The notes beneath the pieces are model-generated. The model was not told the DNA's origin. It made no database searches and was given only the letters and a program-made list of their open reading frames with translations. Below, in pieces: positions 49,916-61,375 of a stretch of DNA of 64,000 nucleotides (within the stretch, counting starts at the first letter, position 1; every line of letters starts with the position of its first letter). The translations under genes and the position numbers were made by a program. Source of the stretch: Neisseria weixii (GTDB lineage Bacteria > Pseudomonadota > Gammaproteobacteria > Burkholderiales > Neisseriaceae); NCBI RefSeq assembly GCF_002327085.1, contig NZ_CP023429.1:1-64000 (forward strand). The letters run 5' to 3'.

Positions 49916-50776
49916 ATGGCAAAAATGAAAGGCGGTTTGGGCCGCGGTTTAGATTCCTTGATTTCCAATGGGGTGGACAACAGTACCAGCGACCGCCTGA
50001 CCTCCGTCGACATCAGCGATATCCAGCCCGGCCGCTATCAGGCGCGTGTGCAGATGGATGACGAAGCGCTGCAAGAGTTGGCCGATTCGATTAAAGCGCA
50101 AGGCGTGATTCAGCCGGTGATTGTGCGCGAACACGGTTTGTCGCAATACGAATTGATTGCAGGCGAACGCCGTTGGCGCGCGTCGCAATTGGCCGGATTG
50201 ACTGAAATTCCGGTAGTGATCAAAACCATCAGCGACGAAACCGCGCTGGCGATGGGTTTGATCGAAAACCTGCAACGTGAAAACCTGAATCCGATTGAGG
50301 AAGCACAAGGCTTGAAACGCTTGGTCGATGAATTCGGTTTGACGCATGAAACCGTGGCTAAGGCCGTCGGCAAAAGCCGCAGCGCAATTTCCAACAGTTT
50401 GCGTTTGCTGAGCTTACCCGAGCCGGTGCAGGATATGCTATACCACCGCCACTTGGAAATGGGGCATGCGCGCGCATTGTTGACGCTGCCGGTAGTTGAG
50501 CAGTTGGAATTGGCGCAAAAAGCAGTGAAAAACGGCTGGTCAGTGCGCGAAGTAGAGCGCCGCAGTCAGTTGGCGCATCAAAGCAAAGAAGTCGAGCCGA
50601 AGAAAACCATCAGCCCTGATGTTCGGCGTTTGAATGACGTATTGACCGAGCGTTTGGGCGTGAATGCCGAAATCAAAACCACCAATCAGAAAAAAGGCAA
50701 AATCGTGTTGCATTTCGACACGCCCGAAACATTTGAATATCTGCTGAAACAATTGGGCATTCAATACGAAGCGTAA
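49916..50776 (+). CDS. parB: Chromosome partition protein ParB
   Basis: ParB binds parS sites near the origin and spreads as a CTP-dependent clamp to organise chromosome segregation. The N-terminal [10 protein letters not shown] is the ParA-interacting region. The CTPase loop is GERRWRA (residues 83-89), followed by [14 protein letters not shown] and the DNA-binding helix-turn-helix ([19 protein letters not shown]). At 286 residues it is full length. parA is not next to it, and no parS site (consensus TGTTNCACGTGAAACA) was found. It lies upstream of the atp operon, a common origin-proximal order. A DUS pair at 50846-50873 ends it. Confidence 0.95.
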   Translation: MAKMKGGLGRGLDSLISNGVDNSTSDRLTSVDISDIQPGRYQARVQMDDEALQELADSIKAQGVIQPVIVREHGLSQYELIAGERRWRASQLAGLTEIPVVIKTISDETALAMGLIENLQRENLNPIEEAQGLKRLVDEFGLTHETVAKAVGKSRSAISNSLRLLSLPEPVQDMLYHRHLEMGHARALLTLPVVEQLELAQKAVKNGWSVREVERRSQLAHQSKEVEPKKTISPDVRRLNDVLTERLGVNAEIKTTNQKKGKIVLHFDTPETFEYLLKQLGIQYEA

Positions 50777-50845
50777 CCTTTATTTCAGAGGCGAGGCCAA
50801 AAAATTTTAAGTAAACTGTTTCTTTTACACAAAAAAATGATAATT

Positions 50846-50873
50846 AAGGCCGTCTGAAATTTCAAACGGCCTT
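50846..50873 (+). terminator. DUS terminator of parB
   Basis: AAGGCCGTCTGAAA and TTTCAAACGGCCTT form a near-perfect hairpin; the second copy differs from DUS by one base. Confidence 0.6.
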
Positions 50874-51160
50874 ATTAAAATCTGATTGAAATCAAAGGGA
50901 TTATTTGAAGTTGAGGGATGGAATATGTTAGGTGTTTATAAATTGTTGTATTTCAAGATTAATAAGCATGTAACAATGTGTAATTTGTGTTAAAATCTTC
51001 ACGGAATAGCAATTGCCAAACTGCCAAACAGAGAACTTTTCTTAAATTGACATATCCTCAAATAATAACGTTTCACAAAGCTTAACAATCGCTTGACGAC
51101 ATAGCACTTCTTGATTATAGTAGCCTCGCTTTAGTATTGTGGCTCAATCGCCTTAAAAAT
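50874..51160. other. AT-rich region before the atp operon
   Basis: This 287-base region contains the atp promoter and no ORF. It is markedly AT-rich, with runs such as TAATAATAACG. Confidence 0.5.
51093..51121 (+). promoter_or_regulatory. atp operon promoter
   Basis: TTGACG (51093-51098) and TATAGT (51116-51121) are 17 bases apart and lie 40 bases before atpI; both elements match the consensus at five of six positions. Confidence 0.75.
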
Positions 51161-51514
51161 ATGAAGCAAATTTTAATTTTACAAGTGATTGTCTTGCTTG
51201 CAGTTTCTGCCTTAAGTGCAATAATTGTAGGCAAAAGCGGTTTTTGGTCGGCCTTGGTCGGCGGAATCACGTATCTCATCCCTTCATCTATTGCAGTTTT
51301 ACTTTTAAAGCTTGTTAAAAATAATCCTTATCTGCAAAGCAGGATGTTTATTTTTGGAGAAGTTTTAAAAGTAGTGCTGTCGCTGGTGTTGATGCTGATT
51401 GTGTTTGCAATTTGGCATGAATCGCTGGTTTTTCTTCCGTTTTTCTTCGGATTGCTCGGCGTCAGCCATTTGGTTTTTTTGTATTACTTGAGAGTTAAAG
51501 ACTATGGCAGGTGA
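51161..51514 (+). CDS. atpI: ATP synthase subunit I (AtpI)
   Basis: A 117-residue membrane protein with four helices; the first gene of the atp operon, as in many bacteria. AtpI assists assembly of the c-ring and is not part of the mature complex. IIVGKSGFWSALVGGITYLIPS is the typical segment. The start at 51161 (MKQILILQVIVLL) is chosen over an upstream TTG. The stop is directly followed by the ribosome-binding site of atpB, which lies within the end of this gene, so translation is coupled. Confidence 0.88.
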   Translation: MKQILILQVIVLLAVSALSAIIVGKSGFWSALVGGITYLIPSSIAVLLLKLVKNNPYLQSRMFIFGEVLKVVLSLVLMLIVFAIWHESLVFLPFFFGLLGVSHLVFLYYLRVKDYGR

Positions 51515-51518
51515 ATCT

Positions 51519-52370
51519 ATGACCGCTGCCGACTACATCAAGCACCACTTGCAAAGCTTGACCAGTTTGTCGGACGTAACCCAAGGCCAAGGCCTGAAAA
51601 ATATTGCTGATTTCTCTTACATCAACTTGGATGCAATTTTCTTTGCCGTCGTGTTGGGAATTATCGGTAGCTTTATCTTATGGCGTGGTGCCAGGAAAGC
51701 AACAGCCGGCGTGCCCGGCCGCTTTCAAGCTGCGGTAGAAATCCTGTTTGAATTTGTGGATGATATGTGTAAAAGCATTATCCATAATGAGCAGTCCCGC
51801 AAAGCCGTTGCGCCATTGGGTTTGACCTTGTTTGTATGGATTTTCCTGATGAATGCCATGGACTTGCTGCCGGTTGATTTGTTGCCAGTCGCCTGGCAGG
51901 GTATTACCGGTGATCATCATGCATTATTGCGTGTCGTACCTACCGCTGATTTGAATACCACGCTGGCATTGGCTATCGGTGTCTTGATTATCTGTATTTA
52001 CTACAATGTTAAAATTAAAGGCTTCGGCGGTTGGATGCACGAAATGTTCAGCGCGCCGTTTGGTGCGAAATTGGCACCGGCCAATTTTCTGTTAAATATC
52101 GTAGAATTCTTATCGAAAACTGTATCGCACGGTATGCGGTTGTTCGGTAATATGTATGCCGGTGAATTGGTATTTTTGCTGATTGCTTTGTTGGGTGGCG
52201 CGTGGGCTGCTTCTGGCAGTATTGGTGTGATGGATCCGATTCTGTTTGTGTTCCATATTTTGGCCGGTTTGGCTTGGGCGATTTTCCATATTTTGGTGAT
52301 TACCCTGCAGGCATTTATTTTCATGGCGCTGGCGTTTGTATATATCGGCCAAGCACATGACGCACACTAA
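51519..52370 (+). CDS. atpB: ATP synthase Fo subunit a
   Basis: Subunit a forms the two proton half-channels beside the c-ring. It has 283 residues with about six helices. The essential Arg is in KTVSHGMRLFGNMYAGE, and GMAWAIFHI-like GLAWAIFHILVITLQAFIFM forms the last helix. The start at 51519 (MTAADYIKHHLQSL) follows AGGTGA; a start at 51504 would overlap atpI more and lacks a ribosome-binding site. 79 bases, rich in T, separate it from atpE, typical of the atp operon, where atpE needs strong independent translation. Confidence 0.95.
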   Translation: MTAADYIKHHLQSLTSLSDVTQGQGLKNIADFSYINLDAIFFAVVLGIIGSFILWRGARKATAGVPGRFQAAVEILFEFVDDMCKSIIHNEQSRKAVAPLGLTLFVWIFLMNAMDLLPVDLLPVAWQGITGDHHALLRVVPTADLNTTLALAIGVLIICIYYNVKIKGFGGWMHEMFSAPFGAKLAPANFLLNIVEFLSKTVSHGMRLFGNMYAGELVFLLIALLGGAWAASGSIGVMDPILFVFHILAGLAWAIFHILVITLQAFIFMALAFVYIGQAHDAH

Positions 52371-52437
52371 GTTTAGTTGTTCTTTATAAGTAGTTTTTCA
52401 ATTTTTTCAACGTAGTTTTAACCTTTGTTTCTTTTAA

Positions 52438-52683
<246 letters not shown>

Positions 52684-52753
52684 TCCGAACACAAGTTCGT
52701 TACAAACGGTTTAAACGTTTGTTTGATTAACCCTAATACGAAGGTTAAGTAAA

Positions 52754-53224
52754 GTGAATATTAATGCAACCTTATTTGCGCAGATTATCGTCTTTTTCGG
52801 TTTGGTTTGGTTTACCATGAAATTTGTGTGGCCGCCGATCGCAAAAGCGTTGGACGAGCGCGCCGCCAAAATTGCTGAGGGTTTGGCTGCTGCCGAACGC
52901 GGTAAAAGCGATTTTGAGCAGGCAGAAAAGAAAGTTGCAGAACTCATGGCCGAAGGGCGTGGACAAGTTGCCGAAATGGTGGCTAACGCCGAAAAACGTG
53001 CTGCTGCAATTGTAGAAGAAGCCAAACAGCAAGCTTCTACAGAAGCTGCACGCATTACAGCACAGGCTAAAGCTGATGTTGAGCAGGAAGTGAACCGTGC
53101 GCGCGAAGCTTTGCGCGAGCAAGTTGCTGCATTGGCTGTGAAAGGTGCAGAGTCTATCTTGCGTAGTGAAGTGGATGCTTCCAAACACGCAACAATGCTC
53201 AACACTTTGAAACAGGAGCTGTAA
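52754..53224 (+). CDS. atpF: ATP synthase Fo subunit b
   Basis: Subunit b is the peripheral stalk: one N-terminal membrane helix ([20 protein letters not shown]) and a long cytoplasmic coiled coil that binds delta. At 156 residues it is of usual length. It has a GTG start at 52754, preceded by AAGGTTAAGTAAA. The charged Ala-rich helix ([20 protein letters not shown] and so on) is the dimerisation part. It ends 4 bases before atpH. Confidence 0.94.
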   Translation: MNINATLFAQIIVFFGLVWFTMKFVWPPIAKALDERAAKIAEGLAAAERGKSDFEQAEKKVAELMAEGRGQVAEMVANAEKRAAAIVEEAKQQASTEAARITAQAKADVEQEVNRAREALREQVAALAVKGAESILRSEVDASKHATMLNTLKQEL

Positions 53225-53228
53225 TCCT

Positions 53229-53762
53229 ATGGCAGAGTTCGCAACGATTGCCCGACCTTATGCGAAAGCATTATTTGGTTTGGCACAGGAAAAAAACCAA
53301 ATTGAGTCTTGGTTGGGCGGACTGGAAGAATTGGCAGCAGTGTTGCAGGATCAGAAAGTATTGTCTCTGGTTGAGCAGCCTGAAACCGCTGCTTCCGATA
53401 AAGCAAAGGCATTGGCTGATTTGGTCGGTTTGAATGATGTAAGCCTTACAAATTTTGTAAGCGTTCTGGCCGAGCAAAAGCGTTTGAATGTTTTGCCGGA
53501 AGTGTACGCGCAATATCAAGACTTAGTCTTGGCACTCAACAATACCAAATCAGCTGTGATTTACAGCGCATACGAATTAATGCCTGCGCAGTTGGCTGAT
53601 TTAACCGCTACTTTAAAAACACGTTTCAACACTGACTTGCAAGTGACCACGAAAGTTGATCCGCAATTAATCGGTGGTGTGAAAGTAGAAGTGGGTGATC
53701 AAGTCTTGGATCTGTCGGTGCAAGGTAAATTGAATGCTTTGTATACGACTATGACAAATTAG
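53229..53762 (+). CDS. atpH: ATP synthase F1 subunit delta
   Basis: Delta links the top of F1 to the b stalk. The N-terminal helical bundle begins [18 protein letters not shown], the family signature. The C-terminal part shows [25 protein letters not shown], which is the typical end. At 177 residues it is complete. The start at 53229 follows GGAGCTGTAATCCT in the end of atpF, and the stop is 10 bases before atpA. Confidence 0.95.
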   Translation: MAEFATIARPYAKALFGLAQEKNQIESWLGGLEELAAVLQDQKVLSLVEQPETAASDKAKALADLVGLNDVSLTNFVSVLAEQKRLNVLPEVYAQYQDLVLALNNTKSAVIYSAYELMPAQLADLTATLKTRFNTDLQVTTKVDPQLIGGVKVEVGDQVLDLSVQGKLNALYTTMTN

Positions 53763-53772
53763 GAGAGTTTTC

Positions 53773-55320
53773 ATGCAGCTTAATCCTGCTGAAATTAGCG
53801 ATTTGATTAAAGCCAAAATCGAAAATCTGTCTGTTAACGCAGAAGTACGTACCCGCGGTACGGTAATTTCTGTGACTGACGGTATCGTACGCATTCACGG
53901 CTTGTCAGACGCCATGCAAGGTGAGATGCTCGAATTCCCAGGCAACACTTTCGGTTTGGCCATGAACTTGGAGCGTGACTCCGTTGGTGCCGTAGTGTTG
54001 GGTGAATACGAACACATCAAAGAAGGCGATACCGTTACTTGTACCGGTCGCATTTTAGAAGTACCAGTAGGTCGTGAGCTGGTAGGTCGTGTTGTGGATG
54101 CATTGGGTCGTCCGATTGACGGTAAAGGCCCGATTAATGCTTCTGGTTCTGCGCCAATCGAAAAAATTGCACCGGGTGTAATTGCCCGTAAATCGGTTGA
54201 CCAACCAATGCAAACCGGTTTGAAAGCCATTGACTCTATGGTTCCGGTAGGCCGTGGCCAACGTGAGTTGATTATTGGTGACCGTCAAACCGGGAAAACA
54301 GCTGTTGCTTTGGACGCGATTGTGAACCAAAAAGACACCGGCGTTATCTGTATCTACGTAGCCGTAGGTCAAAAAGCTTCTTCAATTGCCAACGTGGTAC
54401 GTAAATTGGAAGAGCACGGTGCAATGGAACACACCATTGTGGTGGCAGCAACTGCTTCTGAAGCAGCGGCATTGCAATACATCGCCCCTTACTCAGGTTG
54501 TACCATGGGTGAATTCTTCCGTGACCGCGGCGAAGATGCCTTGATCGTTTACGACGACTTGTCTAAACAAGCCGTTGCATACCGTCAAATTTCTCTATTG
54601 CTGCGCCGTCCACCAGGCCGCGAAGCGTATCCGGGCGACGTATTCTACTTGCACTCTCGTTTGTTGGAGCGCGCTGCGCGTATCAACGAAGATGAAGTGG
54701 AAAAGCTGACCAACGGTGAAGTTAAAGGTAAAACCGGCTCATTGACCGCATTGCCGATTATCGAAACACAAGCCGGTGACGTATCTGCATTCGTACCGAC
54801 CAACGTGATTTCGATTACCGACGGCCAAATCTTCTTGGAAACCGACCTGTTTAACTCCGGTATCCGTCCTGCAATCAACGCCGGTATTTCCGTATCACGC
54901 GTAGGTGGTGCGGCGCAAACCAAAGTTATCAAAAAGCTGGGCGGCGGTATCCGTTTGGCATTGGCGCAATATCGTGAATTGGCTGCGTTCTCACAATTCG
55001 CATCTGATTTGGATGAAGCAACACGCAAGCAATTGCAACATGGTGAAGTCGTGACTGAATTGATGAAACAAAAACAATTCAACACTTTGAACACCGCTGA
55101 AATGGCATTAACTTTGTGGGCGATCAACAATGGTTCGTATTCTGATGTTCCAGTTTCTAAAGCATTAGCTTTCGAAGCGGAATTTTTGAGCTATGTCCGC
55201 ACCCAATTGCCAGAAGTGCTGAATGCGGTTAATGCTTCGGGTGCGATGTCTGATGAAGCAGAACAAGCATTGACCGAAGCCATGAAAACTTTCAAATCTT
55301 CTTACGCTTATCAAGCCTAA
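53773..55320 (+). CDS. atpA: ATP synthase F1 subunit alpha
   Basis: Alpha alternates with beta in the F1 hexamer and binds nucleotide non-catalytically. The P-loop is GDRQTGKTA, and [23 protein letters not shown], followed by [42 protein letters not shown], contains the conserved Arg finger region. At 515 residues it is the normal length, without frameshift. The ribosome-binding site is AGGAG. Codon use is less GC-rich than in the neighbouring housekeeping genes, as for highly expressed genes. Confidence 0.97.
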   Translation: MQLNPAEISDLIKAKIENLSVNAEVRTRGTVISVTDGIVRIHGLSDAMQGEMLEFPGNTFGLAMNLERDSVGAVVLGEYEHIKEGDTVTCTGRILEVPVGRELVGRVVDALGRPIDGKGPINASGSAPIEKIAPGVIARKSVDQPMQTGLKAIDSMVPVGRGQRELIIGDRQTGKTAVALDAIVNQKDTGVICIYVAVGQKASSIANVVRKLEEHGAMEHTIVVAATASEAAALQYIAPYSGCTMGEFFRDRGEDALIVYDDLSKQAVAYRQISLLLRRPPGREAYPGDVFYLHSRLLERAARINEDEVEKLTNGEVKGKTGSLTALPIIETQAGDVSAFVPTNVISITDGQIFLETDLFNSGIRPAINAGISVSRVGGAAQTKVIKKLGGGIRLALAQYRELAAFSQFASDLDEATRKQLQHGEVVTELMKQKQFNTLNTAEMALTLWAINNGSYSDVPVSKALAFEAEFLSYVRTQLPEVLNAVNASGAMSDEAEQALTEAMKTFKSSYAYQA

Positions 55321-55345
55321 GAATAGCAGATGAAAGGAGTCTGAA

Positions 55346-56221
55346 ATGGCAGTAGGAAAAGAGATTCTCACCAAAATTCGCAGTGTTCAAAATACCCAAA
55401 AGATCACAAAAGCGATGCAGATGGTGTCTACCTCTAAAATGCGGAAGACTCAGGAACGGATGCGCTTAGCGCGTCCGTACGCCGAAAAAGTTCGTACGGT
55501 AATGAGCCATTTGGCACAAACCGAAACCGATCACGGCATTAAATTGTTGGAACCGCATCGCGCCGTATGCCGTGCCGGTTTCATTTTGATGACGACTGAT
55601 AAAGGTTTGTGCGGTGGCTTAAATGCCAACGTATTGAAGAAGTTTTTGGCGCAAGTTCAAGAGTATCAGGAGCAGGGCATTGAAGTTGATGTCGTGTGTC
55701 TGGGCAGCAAAGGTTTGGCTGCTTGTCAAAGCATCGATTTAAACGTGATTGCCAGTGCAGTGAATTTGGGCGATACGCCTAAAATGGAATTGTTGCTGGG
55801 GCCGTTGACTGAAATTTTCCAACGCTACGAAAAACATGAATTAGATGTGATTCACTTGGTGTATTCCGGTTTCGTGAATACAATGCGTCAAGAGCCGCGT
55901 ATGGAAGTGTTGCTGCCTATCGGCCAAAACGAGATTGAAGAGGTTAACGCCCATTCCCAATATGGTTGGGAATACCGTTACGAGCCGAGCCCTGTTGCTG
56001 TATTGGAATATCTGGTTCGCCGCTATTTAGAATCTGTGGTTTATCAAGCATTGGCTGATAACATGGCATCTGAACAAGCCGCGCGTATGGTAGCGATGAA
56101 AGCCGCTACCGACAACGCAGGCAATGCCATCAAAGAGCTGCGTTTGGTGTATAACAAATCGCGTCAAGCTGCGATTACCACGGAATTGTCAGAAATTGTT
56201 GCAGGTGCAGCGGCTGTTTAG
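55346..56221 (+). CDS. atpG: ATP synthase F1 subunit gamma
   Basis: Gamma is the rotating central shaft. N- and C-terminal helices form the coiled coil (AVGKEILTKIRSVQNTQKIT, then KAMQMVSTSKMRK at the start, MVAMKAATDNAGNAIKEL near the end). At 291 residues it is full length. The start follows AAAGGAG. Its stop codon TAG forms part of a DUS (TAGGCCGTCTGAA), placing the uptake sequence between atpG and atpD without disturbing the operon. Confidence 0.96.
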   Translation: MAVGKEILTKIRSVQNTQKITKAMQMVSTSKMRKTQERMRLARPYAEKVRTVMSHLAQTETDHGIKLLEPHRAVCRAGFILMTTDKGLCGGLNANVLKKFLAQVQEYQEQGIEVDVVCLGSKGLAACQSIDLNVIASAVNLGDTPKMELLLGPLTEIFQRYEKHELDVIHLVYSGFVNTMRQEPRMEVLLPIGQNEIEEVNAHSQYGWEYRYEPSPVAVLEYLVRRYLESVVYQALADNMASEQAARMVAMKAATDNAGNAIKELRLVYNKSRQAAITTELSEIVAGAAAV

Positions 56222-56247
56222 GCCGTCTGAAACTGTACAGAAAATAG

Positions 56248-57654
<1,407 letters not shown>

Positions 57655-57664
57655 GGAGGCCGGC

Positions 57665-58090
57665 ATGAACATCATGCAAGTTGAAGTGGTCAGTAGCGAA
57701 CAAAACATCTACTCAGGCGAAGCCAGTTTTGTGGTGGTTCCGACTGTGCAAGGTGAGCTCGGTATTTACCCGCGACACGAGCCGATAATGAGTTTGGTAC
57801 GTCCCGGTGCATTGCGTTTGACCATACCGGGTCAGGCTGAAGAAGTGTTGGTTGCTGTTTCCGGCGGTTTGTTGGAAGTGCAGCCTGAGAAAATTACCGT
57901 ATTGGCGGACGTTGCCGTTCGCAGTGCGGAGATGGATCAGGAGCGCGCCGAGCAAGCCAAGAAAGCAGCAGAAGACCGTATTTCTAAGGCGCAAGACGAT
58001 GAATCTTTGGCAAAAGCACATGCTGCTTTGGCCGCAGCCATCGCCCAGCTCAAAACCTTGGATTATCTTCGTTCGCAAAAAAACAAATAA
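57665..58090 (+). CDS. atpC: ATP synthase F1 subunit epsilon
   Basis: Epsilon is the F1 stalk subunit that couples rotation and can inhibit ATP hydrolysis through its C-terminal helices. The N-terminal beta-sandwich (MQVEVVSSEQNIYSGEASFV) and GELGIYPRHEPIMSLVRPGALRLT are typical; the C-terminal helix pair is Ala/Lys-rich. At 141 residues it is full length. The start at 57665 follows AGGAGGCCGGC directly after atpD. The operon ends at the hairpin 58105-58132. Confidence 0.95.
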   Translation: MNIMQVEVVSSEQNIYSGEASFVVVPTVQGELGIYPRHEPIMSLVRPGALRLTIPGQAEEVLVAVSGGLLEVQPEKITVLADVAVRSAEMDQERAEQAKKAAEDRISKAQDDESLAKAHAALAAAIAQLKTLDYLRSQKNK

Positions 58091-58104
58091 GCATTTTTGC
58101 TTTA

Positions 58105-58132
58105 AAAGCACGGTGGAAACCGTGCTTTTTTA
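58105..58132 (+). terminator. Terminator of the atp operon
   Basis: AAAGCACGGT and ACCGTGCTTT pair across a GGAA loop and are followed by TTTTT. Confidence 0.85.
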
Positions 58133-58213
58133 TTGTTATTGCCTGAATTCAGGTCGGAATGTTGGCTGATTGTTTTAATACAGATAAGGTAAACAGTGAA
58201 ATCGGTTTATTTT

Positions 58214-58928
58214 TGGGCTGTACTAGATAACTAGAATAAATTCTGCTTTACTAATTGTTTTAAAATAGAACAAGAGACTTTATCTCACTGTGGTTAAAAC
58301 GCCATTCACATTCCTTCAAATACAGCTCAAAATGCTCTTTGGGAATGCCGTTAAACTTACGTAAGCGGCGTTTTGCCTGATTCCAAAAGTTCTCAATCCC
58401 GTTGATGTGATTTTGCCGATCAGCAAAGTGTGTATTGTAATTGATGCGAAAGTGGCTAAACTCACATCAAGTACGTCATAGCTTTTGTAACAATCAGTGT
58501 AAACAATACTGTCAGGCTTTACTTGCTCACGTATTACCGGCAATAAAGTGGCAGTTTGTGTATTGGGCACAGCAACGGTGTAAACCTTGCCGTTGCGCTT
58601 CAGAAGCCCGAATACAGCGACTTTGCCGGCTGCACCGCGACCACGTTTGCCTTTGCGCTGTCCGCCAAAACAGCTTTCATCAACTTCTACTCCGCCATCA
58701 GACATTTCCGGATGCGGGCTGTTATGGAAAATCAGTACGCGCAAACGATGAAAGTAACAGGCTGCCGTGTTTTTATTAACACCGGCTAATTGAGCTGCAG
58801 TACGGGCAGTAACACCCGCAATAAACAGTTCAATCAGTTTGTTTTGCTTGTACTGACTTAAACGGCTTCTTCTCATAGGGATTATTCTAACCTGAAATTA
58901 GATTTCCCTAGTTATCTAGTACAGCCCC
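58214..58928. mobile_element. IS1016-like insertion sequence (IS1595 superfamily)
   Basis: Inverted ends GGGGCTGTACTAGATAACTAG (right, 58908-58928 on the complement) and its near-copy at the left (first base T) bracket one transposase gene. A repeat of TTATTTT (58207-58213 and 58929-58935) flanks it, the remnant of a target duplication, which is usually 8 bases in this family. Size 715 bases. It sits between the atp operon and ppk without breaking a gene. Confidence 0.85.
58260..58876 (-). pseudogene. IS1016-family transposase, frameshifted
   Basis: The DDE transposase begins MRRSRLSQYKQNKLIELFIA with a helix-turn-helix and carries VEVDESCFGGQRKGKRGRGAAG and YTDCYKSYDVLDVS, the family's catalytic region. 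After this, the frame is lost and ends at 58316. The normal ending (HINGIENFWNQAKRRLRKFN, then GIPKEHFELYLKECEWRFNH and SEIKSLVLF) is in another frame to 58260. Adding one T (A on plus, at 58458-58460) joins them into about 205 residues. It may therefore be intact in reality; all catalytic residues can be found across the two frames. Confidence 0.8.
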
Positions 58929-59023
58929 TTATTTTATATTTGGTATAAAGCGCTCCTATCAATAGGCAAGTAAGAAAACGTAGGACATAGCTTTTTATGT
59001 TTTAAATGGAGTTTTAAAGATTC

Positions 59024-59072
59024 AGGCCGTCTGAAAAACATGGTTATCACAAACAATGTTTCAGACGGCCTT
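59024..59072 (-). terminator. DUS terminator of ppk
   Basis: AGGCCGTCTGAAAAACA and TGTTTCAGACGGCCT pair across a loop of about 18 bases, downstream of ppk on the minus strand. Confidence 0.65.
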
Positions 59073-59098
59073 GTCATCAATAATCAATCCAAGAAAGA

Positions 59099-61159
59099 TT
59101 ATTTACTGTACATCACCCATAAATCTTCTTGCAAATTTACCAATGCTTCGCCTTCTGCGGCTTGAATGCGGAGATATGAGCCGTCGGGCTGCATTTCCCA
59201 TGCTTTGGTATTGTCTTCCAGCGCCATGGTTAAACCTTCGTGAATCACACGCGTTTTGAGAGCCGGATGCAGAATCGGTGTGGCCACTTCGATACGGCGG
59301 AAGAAGTTACGCCCCATCCAGTCAGCGCTGGAAATATAGGTATCTTCTTTGCCGCTGTTGTAGAAATAGAAAATACGTGAATGTTCGAGTTGGCGGCCAA
59401 TGATGGAACGCACGCGGATGTTATCCGACAGGCCTTTTACTCCCGGGCGCAGGGTACACATGCCACGCACAATTAGTTCGATTTGTACGCCGGCAGCGCT
59501 GGCTGCATACAAAGCTTCGATTACGCTCGGCTCAATCAAAGAATTCATCTTGGCGATGATTTTGGCCGGTTTGCCTGCACGGGCGTTCTCGGCTTCCCGC
59601 TGGATACGGCTGATAATCATCGGGTACAGCGTAAACGGGCTTTGATAAAGCTTATTCAAGCGGCCCGGTTTGCCTAAGCCGGTGATTTCCATAAATAAAG
59701 TATTTACATCGGCGGTAATGTCGGAATCATCCGTAATTAAGCCAAAGTCGGTGTAGATACGCGATGTCCCTTGATGGTAGTTGCCTGTGCCTAAGTGTGC
59801 ATAGCTTTTCAGACGGCCTTCTTCACGGCGGATGACCAAGGCCATTTTGGCGTGCACTTTATAACCGAATACACCGTACACCACGTGCGCACCAACGTTT
59901 TCTAATTTTTGCGCCCAGCTGACGTTGTTGGCTTCATCGAAGCGCGCCATCAATTCGACCACCACGGTCACTTGTTTGCCCGCCAGCGCGGCGCGCATCA
60001 GCGCTTTGACCAATTCGGAATTGCTGCCGGTGCGGTAAATCGTCATTTTGACAGCCAATACATCTGGGTCGCTGGCCGCCTCGCGAATCATTTGAACCAC
60101 CGGGTCAAACGACTGGTAAGGATGGTGCAGTAATATCGGACCTTGCCTGGCTAAATCCAAAACAGAGCCGTTTTTACCCAATTTTTTCAGACGGCCAACG
60201 CTTGCTGGCGGTGTAAATTTCAAATCGGGGCGGTCCACCAAATCCGGGACGGCATTCAAGCGCACCAGATTGACCGGCCCCTTTACTTGATAGACCTCGG
60301 AAGGCTTCAATTTGAATTGGTCGAGCAGGAATTGGCAGATATGCTGCGGGCAGGTGTCTGCCAATTCCAAGCGCACGCCGTCGCCGTATTCGCGATCGCG
60401 TAATTCGCTCTGAATGGCGGTGCGCAGGTTTTCCAAATCATCATCGTCAACGGTCAAATCGCTGTCGCGCGTTAAACGGAACTGGTGGCAGCCTTTGACT
60501 TCCATGCCCAAAAACAACTTATGCACATGCGCGTGCAAAATAGACGACAGGAATACAAAGCCTTCATTACCATCGCAAATTTCAGACGGCATTTTCACCA
60601 CACGCGGCAAAATACGCGGCGCTTGCACAATCGCCATGCTGGACGGGCGCCCGAAGGCATCTGTGCCTTCCAGTTCCACTGCGAAATTGAGGGACTTATT
60701 CAATACGCGTGGAAAGGGGTGCGAGGGGTCAAGGCCGATGGGCGTCAAAATCGGCATTAATTCGTTGTCGAAATATTCGTTAATCCATTTTTGCTGCTCG
60801 GAAGTCCAAGTATGGCGACGGTAGAAATGAATACCTTGCTTGGCTAATTCCGGCTGTAACACTTCATTAAACAGCGCATATTGTTCTTCAATCAAAGCGT
60901 GTGCCTGCGCAGAAACATCTTCAAGTGTTTCAGACGGTGTTTTGCCGTTGTCCAGCACAATATGCGGACAGAGCTTTTGGTCGCGTTTCAACGAAGCGAC
61001 ACGGACTTCAAAAAATTCATCTAAGTTAGAAGAAACGATGCACAAAAAACGCAAACGTTCCAATAGTGGCACGCTCGGGTCTTGCGCTTGTGCCAACACG
61101 CGGCGGTTGAATTCGAGCAGGCTCAGCTCGCGACAGAGAATTCGGTTTTGGTCAGGCAT
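59099..61159 (-). CDS. ppk: Polyphosphate kinase 1
   Basis: PPK1 polymerises the terminal phosphate of ATP into polyphosphate, reversibly, at the inner membrane. Domain order: N domain (RELSLLEFNRRVLAQAQDP), head domain, and two C domains with VYGVFGYKVHAKMALVIRREEG, which carries the catalytic His, and YAHLGTGNYHQGTSRIYTDFGL. At 686 residues it is the usual length and unbroken. The start at 61159 (MPDQNRILCRELSL) is chosen over a 17-residue longer start because MPDQNRIL matches the family start and is preceded by GGGGGAAAATT. It is monocistronic. Confidence 0.96.
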   Translation of the reverse strand: MPDQNRILCRELSLLEFNRRVLAQAQDPSVPLLERLRFLCIVSSNLDEFFEVRVASLKRDQKLCPHIVLDNGKTPSETLEDVSAQAHALIEEQYALFNEVLQPELAKQGIHFYRRHTWTSEQQKWINEYFDNELMPILTPIGLDPSHPFPRVLNKSLNFAVELEGTDAFGRPSSMAIVQAPRILPRVVKMPSEICDGNEGFVFLSSILHAHVHKLFLGMEVKGCHQFRLTRDSDLTVDDDDLENLRTAIQSELRDREYGDGVRLELADTCPQHICQFLLDQFKLKPSEVYQVKGPVNLVRLNAVPDLVDRPDLKFTPPASVGRLKKLGKNGSVLDLARQGPILLHHPYQSFDPVVQMIREAASDPDVLAVKMTIYRTGSNSELVKALMRAALAGKQVTVVVELMARFDEANNVSWAQKLENVGAHVVYGVFGYKVHAKMALVIRREEGRLKSYAHLGTGNYHQGTSRIYTDFGLITDDSDITADVNTLFMEITGLGKPGRLNKLYQSPFTLYPMIISRIQREAENARAGKPAKIIAKMNSLIEPSVIEALYAASAAGVQIELIVRGMCTLRPGVKGLSDNIRVRSIIGRQLEHSRIFYFYNSGKEDTYISSADWMGRNFFRRIEVATPILHPALKTRVIHEGLTMALEDNTKAWEMQPDGSYLRIQAAEGEALVNLQEDLWVMYSK

Positions 61160-61324
61160 AATTTTCCCCCTATTCAGACATAGGTATCTTGTTAAAATTA
61201 AAGTCATCAATCATATATTCAGTATAGCGCGTTTTCAGGGCGGTGTAACCGTGGCCGGTTGGGTTGGGATGGGCGCTAAAAGGCAACGGGCAAGCATACC
61301 CAAGCTCTGTGAATGTTTGATGAC

Positions 61325-61356
61325 AGGCCGTCTGAAATGGATGTTTTCAGATGGCC
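61325..61356. terminator. DUS-type inverted repeat between ppk and the IS element
   Basis: CAGGCCGTCTGAAA and TTTTCAGATGGCCTG form a hairpin; the second copy differs by one base. It lies ahead of the ppk start, so it may belong to a gene displaced by the IS. Confidence 0.4.
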
Positions 61357-61375
61357 TGACGGTTATGAATAGGCC

